10,333 nucleotides of DNA from positions 1-10,333 of the forward strand of contig JAUIJG010000173.1 of assembly GCA_030431355.1 (NCBI GenBank), given 5' to 3'. Positions 6,136 through 10,333 of this stretch are shown in pieces. Source of the DNA: a bacterium (lineage in GTDB: Bacteria; Cyanobacteriota; Vampirovibrionia; Obscuribacterales; Obscuribacteraceae). The notes under the pieces are model-generated. The model was not told the origin of the DNA and made no database searches. It saw only the letters and a list, made by a program, of their open reading frames with translations. The first letter of the stretch is position 1, and each line of letters starts with the position of its first letter. The position numbers and the translations under genes are program-made.

Positions 6136-9100
6136 ATGAGTTTTTTGAAGAGAGCAGATATTGAAACAATTCGCTCTGAGTATCGTTCATTTTGTGAGCG
6201 TTACAGAGTCTATCTGTCGGGAACTGAGCCAAGACGTAGTGCTGAACTTGATATCAGGCTATCTTTTACAGTGGCATTAGTGGAGAAGATTTTTTCATTG
6301 TCTTCTTCTCATTGCGAGCGCTCCCTGGATAGAGAAGCCAGTATCTCCGGTAGCGCAATAGGCTGCTTCGTTCAAGGTGTCCTCTATCGAGATCTCTTTG
6401 GTAAGCAGAATTGCAAAGTCTTTGATCAGATGCAGAGGTCTTGCACTGAGGCCGTCTGGTCTTCGAATACGGTATCATTGCTTGGGCGAGTCGATGTGGA
6501 TAGCCCGTGTGGCCTGGTCACGGCTCTCAGTGAAATTTACGCGGCATTGTTGTCTTTTCGCCTTACCGGTGACTTCTTCATTCAGAGCGGTATTGGTGAT
6601 GGATGCAGGCTTGAGTCAGCCTCAATAAATTTGGAGCGATCGACTTTTGGCAAGAAGAGAAGCGGTAGCTTTTATACCCCTGTCTGCCTTGCTGATGAGC
6701 TTGTTGGAAGAGCAATTCTTGAATTAGAGGCGGGAGCTTTTGACTGGCAGGGGAAGAAGATACTGGACCCAGCTTGTGGACCAGGAGTATTTTTAGTATC
6801 TGCATTTAATAAGTTGTCCGGGCGCGCCGACCTGAATTCTCCGCTTGCGTTGCTCTATGGTGTCGATCTGGATCCTGTATGTGTGTTTTTGACCCGGGTT
6901 GTCCTCAATCATCTTGACCCTGGATACGGTGCTAAAAAGATTAGTGAGCAGATTGTTCAAGCCGATTCTTTGCGGTGCTTCCGAGAGAAGTCCGCCACTA
7001 TTCCGGTTGAATTTCCACGGGAAGGGGAGTTTGATGTCGTACTCGGCAACCCACCCTGGGAGATAGCAAAACTCGACTCCCGTCAGTTTTTTGTTCTCTA
7101 TGACTGTGACTTTTATTCTTATGGAAAACAAAAAGCGTTGGAAGCTCAGCGGTTTATATTTGAACGGAGTCCCGAAGTGGAATTTGAGTGGCAGAGACTC
7201 AATCGGCAGTTTAAAGAAGATGCTGGTTTTTACAAAAAACACTATAAGTGCCGGGGCCGGGGAGATGCCAACCTGTATAAGTACTTTGTGGAAGCGGGTC
7301 TCTCATTGCTTAAAGATGGAGGCGTGCTATCTTATTTGGTGCCGGCGGGCATCTACTGTGATCGCGGCGCAGCTCCTTTGAGAAAGCATCTTTTGGAGCA
7401 ATGCACCTGGATATCTTTACGCGGATATGAAAATTATGACGGACTTTTCGATATCCACAGGTCTTTTAAGTATTGTCAGTTTCTGGTGCGGAAAGGAGGC
7501 AAGACCCTGGGGATAGATGTGGAGTTCTATCACAGCGGTCCATCCTCGCAGTCAGATTCAAATGTCTCTGAAGTTGGCAGCGGAACCGTTTATGGTGTCA
7601 ATAATATCCACCTTTTTAGTCCGGGTAGCAGGATTTTGCTTGAGGTCGAAAGCAGGTCCACTATGGAATTCCTGGAGCAAATCTATTCTCGTTCCCAGTA
7701 CTTGGGAGAGGCCTCTTATGGGGATTATAGATTGGCCTATCGCCGTGAGTTTGATATGACCCTCGATTCCAAGCAGTTTGTCGAACGTGACAATCTGGAG
7801 CGGCGTGGATATCTCTGCGACCGGCATGGAAATTGGTTGTCCGGTCCCTGGAGACCTGCCAGGGAAAGTGAGCTGAAGCACTCTTCTGTTCTCTGCCGGG
7901 ACGGAAGTAAATTTTTGAATGTGGAGGAGATAGAATCAATCTATCTGCCTCTGTATGAAGGTCGAATGATTGGTCAATTCAACGCAAGTAAGAAGAGATG
8001 GGTGAGCGGAAAAGGACGTTCCGCTGTTTGGCAGTCAATAGATTTCGCCAGGCCGGACCAGTGTAAAGATGAGATCGCTCCCCAGTACCTGGTAAGCCTG
8101 CAGGATTTTGTTGATTCTAAAGCGATTCGAGGTTTGAAAACCGGTTTCCTTGCAGTGGGAAGTGATACCAATAGCCGTACAATGATCGCCTCTTGTCTCT
8201 ATGAAGTTCCTTGCGGTAATTCTGTTCCAGTTTTTTATTTTTGTCCCCTCACGAAAGACTCTCCGATGGCTGACGCAGGCTATCCTCCTCGAGCCTTGGA
8301 GTTGCAGTTGATCTTGACTGCGGTGTTCAATAGTTTCCTGTTTGATTTTGTTGTCAGGCGTCGGATGGCTGGTACCAACCTCAATCATTTTATTCTTGAA
8401 GAGTGCCCTCTACCATTACTCTCGGAAGAGAGTGCCAGGGTACAAAGCTTGGTGGTCAGATTAGGAGCTGCTTTGAATTTCACCGGGGCGCGATTCTCCG
8501 GACTTCTAGGTATCTCGCCTTTGCTGACCGGAGTAGGCTCTCTAGTGACCTCATCCAGTCGAACCCTTGCAAGAGCCGCTCTAGAGGTTCTTGTGTTGGA
8601 GCTGTATGGTATCAATAGCGATGCCCTGTATTTGTTACTGGCCGGGGCTCATCTTGTCTGCGACACAAGAGCGAGGAAGCGTCACTTCGGCGTGCCATCT
8701 ATAAGTCCTGAGATCCTTCAAACGGTGGACGCCATGGCTCATGCCATTGTCCGGAATCCTGACAATCTCAGTAATTTTTTGCATGCTCAAGGCATGAAAG
8801 ATTCTATGGGTTCGGATTTAATAGCTCTGATGAATCCGGAACAGGAACTTTTGTTTGAGCAGAGGAACTATACAAGGGAGCTAAATCCCAAGGCATTTTT
8901 CCGCGTCGATAAAGACCTGCCTTTCTGGAGTAAGCACTCCAGTCAGGCTCTCTTGATGGGAAGATTGAAGGAGATCTTAGGCACTGAAGGCTTCCTCTCT
9001 TTTGTGGAAGAATGTATTCTCCGTTGTGGTCAGGGGAACAGGGGCGAAGCCGAGACTAATATGAGTAGACATGGGTGTGTAATAGGTCAGGGCAACCCGC

Positions 9101-9198
9101 AGACTTCTTCCCCGCAGTCTTCTACTATGAATTCCTCTCCTACACTTGAGCAGGTTTTGGCACAGAACTATAAACTTCCGCAAAGCTCTCATTCTTAA
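6136..9198 (+). CDS. Large Eco57I-type class I N6-adenine DNA methyltransferase (solitary)
   Basis: This 1020-residue protein transfers methyl groups from S-adenosylmethionine to adenine N6 in DNA. Motifs in order: X, GSFYTP (177-182); I, DPACGPGVFL (211-220); II, GVDLDP (242-247); III near QADSL (275-279); IV, GNPPW (304-308); later-motif block LKDGGVLSYLVP (392-403). The region ~490-760 resembles the target-recognition half of COG1002/type IIG enzymes, with YEGRMIGQF (607-615), NSRTMIA (679-685) and AGTNLNHF (745-752). No PD-(D/E)xK nuclease is visible in the 170 N-terminal residues, and I do not recognise residues ~765-1020, which end in a Ser/Gln/Pro-rich tail. ATG 6136 is the first start after an in-frame stop (6127) but lacks a Shine-Dalgarno. 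No restriction, BREX or DISARM partner is in view. It could be an orphan methylase, a type IIG relative without a nuclease, or a DISARM DrmMI-like protein. Confidence 0.9.
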   Translation: MSFLKRADIETIRSEYRSFCERYRVYLSGTEPRRSAELDIRLSFTVALVEKIFSLSSSHCERSLDREASISGSAIGCFVQGVLYRDLFGKQNCKVFDQMQRSCTEAVWSSNTVSLLGRVDVDSPCGLVTALSEIYAALLSFRLTGDFFIQSGIGDGCRLESASINLERSTFGKKRSGSFYTPVCLADELVGRAILELEAGAFDWQGKKILDPACGPGVFLVSAFNKLSGRADLNSPLALLYGVDLDPVCVFLTRVVLNHLDPGYGAKKISEQIVQADSLRCFREKSATIPVEFPREGEFDVVLGNPPWEIAKLDSRQFFVLYDCDFYSYGKQKALEAQRFIFERSPEVEFEWQRLNRQFKEDAGFYKKHYKCRGRGDANLYKYFVEAGLSLLKDGGVLSYLVPAGIYCDRGAAPLRKHLLEQCTWISLRGYENYDGLFDIHRSFKYCQFLVRKGGKTLGIDVEFYHSGPSSQSDSNVSEVGSGTVYGVNNIHLFSPGSRILLEVESRSTMEFLEQIYSRSQYLGEASYGDYRLAYRREFDMTLDSKQFVERDNLERRGYLCDRHGNWLSGPWRPARESELKHSSVLCRDGSKFLNVEEIESIYLPLYEGRMIGQFNASKKRWVSGKGRSAVWQSIDFARPDQCKDEIAPQYLVSLQDFVDSKAIRGLKTGFLAVGSDTNSRTMIASCLYEVPCGNSVPVFYFCPLTKDSPMADAGYPPRALELQLILTAVFNSFLFDFVVRRRMAGTNLNHFILEECPLPLLSEESARVQSLVVRLGAALNFTGARFSGLLGISPLLTGVGSLVTSSSRTLARAALEVLVLELYGINSDALYLLLAGAHLVCDTRARKRHFGVPSISPEILQTVDAMAHAIVRNPDNLSNFLHAQGMKDSMGSDLIALMNPEQELLFEQRNYTRELNPKAFFRVDKDLPFWSKHSSQALLMGRLKEILGTEGFLSFVEECILRCGQGNRGEAETNMSRHGCVIGQGNPQTSSPQSSTMNSSPTLEQVLAQNYKLPQSSHS

Positions 9199-9694
9199 GA
9201 TTGGCCTGTTCATGTTCAAGCAGCCACATTTTTCGTGGGAGTCCTCCGGCATAGCCGGTGAGCTTGCCGCCGGAGCCCAGGACCCGATGGCAGGGAATCA
9301 AGATAGATACAGGATTCTTTCCCACGGCGCTTCCCACTGCCCTTTGGGAATTCGGCTTGCCGAGTTTGGTGGCAAGGTTGCTGTATGTTGTGGTGGCGGA
9401 TGAAGGAATTTTGAGAAGCTGATTCCAGACTGATTTTTGAAAGTCGGTACCAGAGAGTAGCATCTTCGGCAGGTCCTTCTGATTTATGCGACCCGTTTTA
9501 AAGTAGTTGTCCAGGCAGCCTATGGTTTCGCTGAATTTCTCCGAATTTAAGCAGCTGTTTTCCTTCATGGCGCTAACATCAACGTGGCGATGACTCTCAA
9601 AGTATATTCCGGTTAGAAAGATATGATCACCTTTCTCTTTGCCCGTTATCAGAAGTTCTCCCAGAGGGCTCTGGTAACAATGGTAGAAATTCAT
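9140..9694 (-). CDS. ogt: Methylated-DNA--protein-cysteine S-methyltransferase (Ogt/MGMT)
   Basis: This is a 184-residue suicide repair protein that moves the alkyl group from O6-alkylguanine (and O4-alkylthymine) to its own cysteine. The active-site motif IPCHRV has nucleophile C135. The helix-turn-helix holds the arginine finger R118 in QRAVGSAVGKNP, and GSGGKLTGYAGGL (140-152) follows. The N-terminal domain (1-~80) is the usual variable Ogt fold, opening YQSPLGELL. There is no Ada-type zinc domain, so it is not an Ada sensor. The ATG lies 3 nt after the alkA stop, with AGGAGA inside the end of alkA, so the two genes form a tight operon. The last ~20 codons overlap the convergent methyltransferase 3' end by 59 bp. 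The C-terminal tail after ~165 extends slightly past the usual core. Confidence 0.96.
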   Translation of the reverse strand: MNFYHCYQSPLGELLITGKEKGDHIFLTGIYFESHRHVDVSAMKENSCLNSEKFSETIGCLDNYFKTGRINQKDLPKMLLSGTDFQKSVWNQLLKIPSSATTTYSNLATKLGKPNSQRAVGSAVGKNPVSILIPCHRVLGSGGKLTGYAGGLPRKMWLLEHEQANLKNESFAEVYSSVPKPAQV

Positions 9695-9697
9695 GGT

Positions 9698-10333
9698 TCA
9701 GTTCTCCTGTTTAGACCATAGGTAGATAGTTGCGTAGGATCTCCAGGGTTGCCAGTTTAGAGACATTTGCTCCAGCTCATCTATGTTGTCGCTTCCAAGG
9801 ATTTTTCGGACTACAAGATCGCCTGAAGGGAAGGCGTTAGGATCGAGGTGGGTGCGCAGGGCAATATAGCTTGCCGTCCAGGGACCGATACCTTTAATCT
9901 TTTGCAGTTGTTTGTAGATAGGAAGTGGATTCTGATTTGAATTTGAGTCAAGCCTGAGTTCGCCCCTCTCGATCGCTCTTGCTAATTCAATAATCGTTCT
10001 GGCTTTGTTTAGTGTCAGACCACAAGCCTCTTTCAGCTCCTGCTCCTCAATCTTTGCAACCGTATCTGGTGAAGGAAAACTTCTGGTCAGGGGTGTTGTC
10101 GGATCTGAAATCTTCTCTCCAAAAGATGCTACGAGCCTGGAGCAGATTGAACTTGCTGTCTTTACCGATATTAGTTGTCCTGCCACTGCTCGAACGCAGA
10201 TTTCAAACTGATCAAAGGCTCCTGGAATTCTAAGACCGGGATTTGACTGGATTGCCTCTTTTAAATTCTCATCTTTGCCAAGGCTCTCCTGGATGAGCAG
10301 TGGATGACATTCCAGATCAAACTGTCTATTCAC
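9698..10333 (-). CDS. alkA: DNA-3-methyladenine glycosylase II (AlkA type), C-terminal part (cut by right edge)
   Basis: These are at least 211 codons of an HhH-GPD superfamily glycosylase that removes 3-methyladenine and other alkylated bases. Counting from the window edge, NPGLRIPGAFDQFE (31-44) and AGQLISV (51-57) open the catalytic domain. The helix-hairpin-helix is KIKGIGPWTASYIALR (145-160), and the likely catalytic Asp is D172 in FPSGDLVVRK. The C-terminal NWQPWRSYATIYLW (193-206) is typical. The frame begins with GTG exactly at the edge, but AlkA proteins have an additional N-terminal domain before the segment seen first here (RQFDLECHP), so the gene almost certainly continues to the right, either as plain AlkA or as an Ada-AlkA fusion. 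The TGA is 3 nt before the ogt start; the two are translated from one transcript. Confidence 0.94.
   Translation of the reverse strand: MNRQFDLECHPLLIQESLGKDENLKEAIQSNPGLRIPGAFDQFEICVRAVAGQLISVKTASSICSRLVASFGEKISDPTTPLTRSFPSPDTVAKIEEQELKEACGLTLNKARTIIELARAIERGELRLDSNSNQNPLPIYKQLQKIKGIGPWTASYIALRTHLDPNAFPSGDLVVRKILGSDNIDELEQMSLNWQPWRSYATIYLWSKQEN

Noticed and set aside
5936..6232. 99-codon N-terminal extension of the CheY-like protein
   Set aside because: The stretch has no receiver-like sequence and runs through the divergent promoter region into the methyltransferase gene; the ATG at 5935 has a good ribosome binding site and begins right at the receiver fold.
6136..6650. PD-(D/E)xK nuclease domain in the N-terminus of the methyltransferase (type IIG)
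   Set aside because: I could not find a convincing D...(D/E)xK pattern; VDVDSP at 119-124 is not followed by a suitable acidic-x-Lys.
6793..7242. Long open frame antisense to the methyltransferase (149 codons), plus similar frames elsewhere
   Set aside because: They lie wholly inside a strong gene on the other strand, have no domain features or ribosome binding sites, and read as shadow frames.
10331..10333. GTG at the window edge as the true alkA start
   Set aside because: The first visible residues align with the interior of AlkA proteins, which have an N-terminal domain before them; the edge GTG is coincidental.
1..10333. Signs of a mobile island (tRNA, integrase, IS, CRISPR, attachment repeats)
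   Set aside because: None seen; no long direct or inverted repeats flank any gene, and codon use of the methyltransferase does not differ obviously from its neighbours by eye.

Overview
The window is 10.3 kb of ordinary, densely coded bacterial chromosome, with roughly balanced base composition by eye. It holds nine protein genes on both strands, two of them cut by the window edges. I see no tRNA, rRNA, insertion sequence, integrase or CRISPR array. Several starts have good Shine-Dalgarno sequences (gdhA, fpg, the GGDEF/EAL gene, the CheY-like gene, ogt). Others have none visible (the antiporter, the LPG-synthase-like membrane protein, the methyltransferase). The antiporter and Fpg look broadly cyanobacterial, which would fit a non-photosynthetic relative of Cyanobacteria (Melainabacteria/Obscuribacterales type). 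That placement is a low-confidence inference from memory of the families.

Layout. 1-335 (minus): 5' part of a glutamate-type amino-acid dehydrogenase, running off the left edge. 336-589: divergent intergenic region with short repeats and a terminator-like hairpin (534-557) just before the next gene. 590-1675 (plus): CaCA-family Ca2+/H+ antiporter. 1694-2551 (plus): formamidopyrimidine-DNA glycosylase (Fpg), 18 nt behind the antiporter and probably co-transcribed. 2575-3609 (minus): polytopic membrane protein of the LPG-synthase-TM/UPF0104 family, convergent with fpg. 3610-3841: divergent intergenic region with three inverted repeats. 3842-5533 (plus): a REC-GGDEF-EAL protein whose receiver lacks the phospho-acceptor Asp. 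5564-5935 (minus): a single-domain CheY-like response regulator, convergent with the previous gene. 5936-6135: divergent intergenic region with candidate promoters in both directions. 6136-9198 (plus): a 1020-residue Eco57I-type N6-adenine DNA methyltransferase with no partner nuclease in view. 9140-9694 (minus): Ogt/MGMT alkyltransferase, overlapping the methyltransferase 3' end by 59 bp. 9698-10333 (minus): AlkA-type 3-methyladenine DNA glycosylase, cut by the right edge and forming an operon with ogt.

Functional themes. There is DNA base repair (Fpg for oxidised purines; AlkA and Ogt for alkylated bases), c-di-GMP turnover and two-component-type signalling (a likely phosphodiesterase with a degenerate receiver, plus a lone receiver), and DNA modification (the solitary methyltransferase). 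The antiporter, dehydrogenase and membrane protein are housekeeping. The items most worth a second look are the solitary methyltransferase with unexplained N- and C-terminal regions, the degenerate REC/GSDEF/EAL architecture, and the structured leader upstream of the antiporter. I do not see an unmistakably new multi-gene system.
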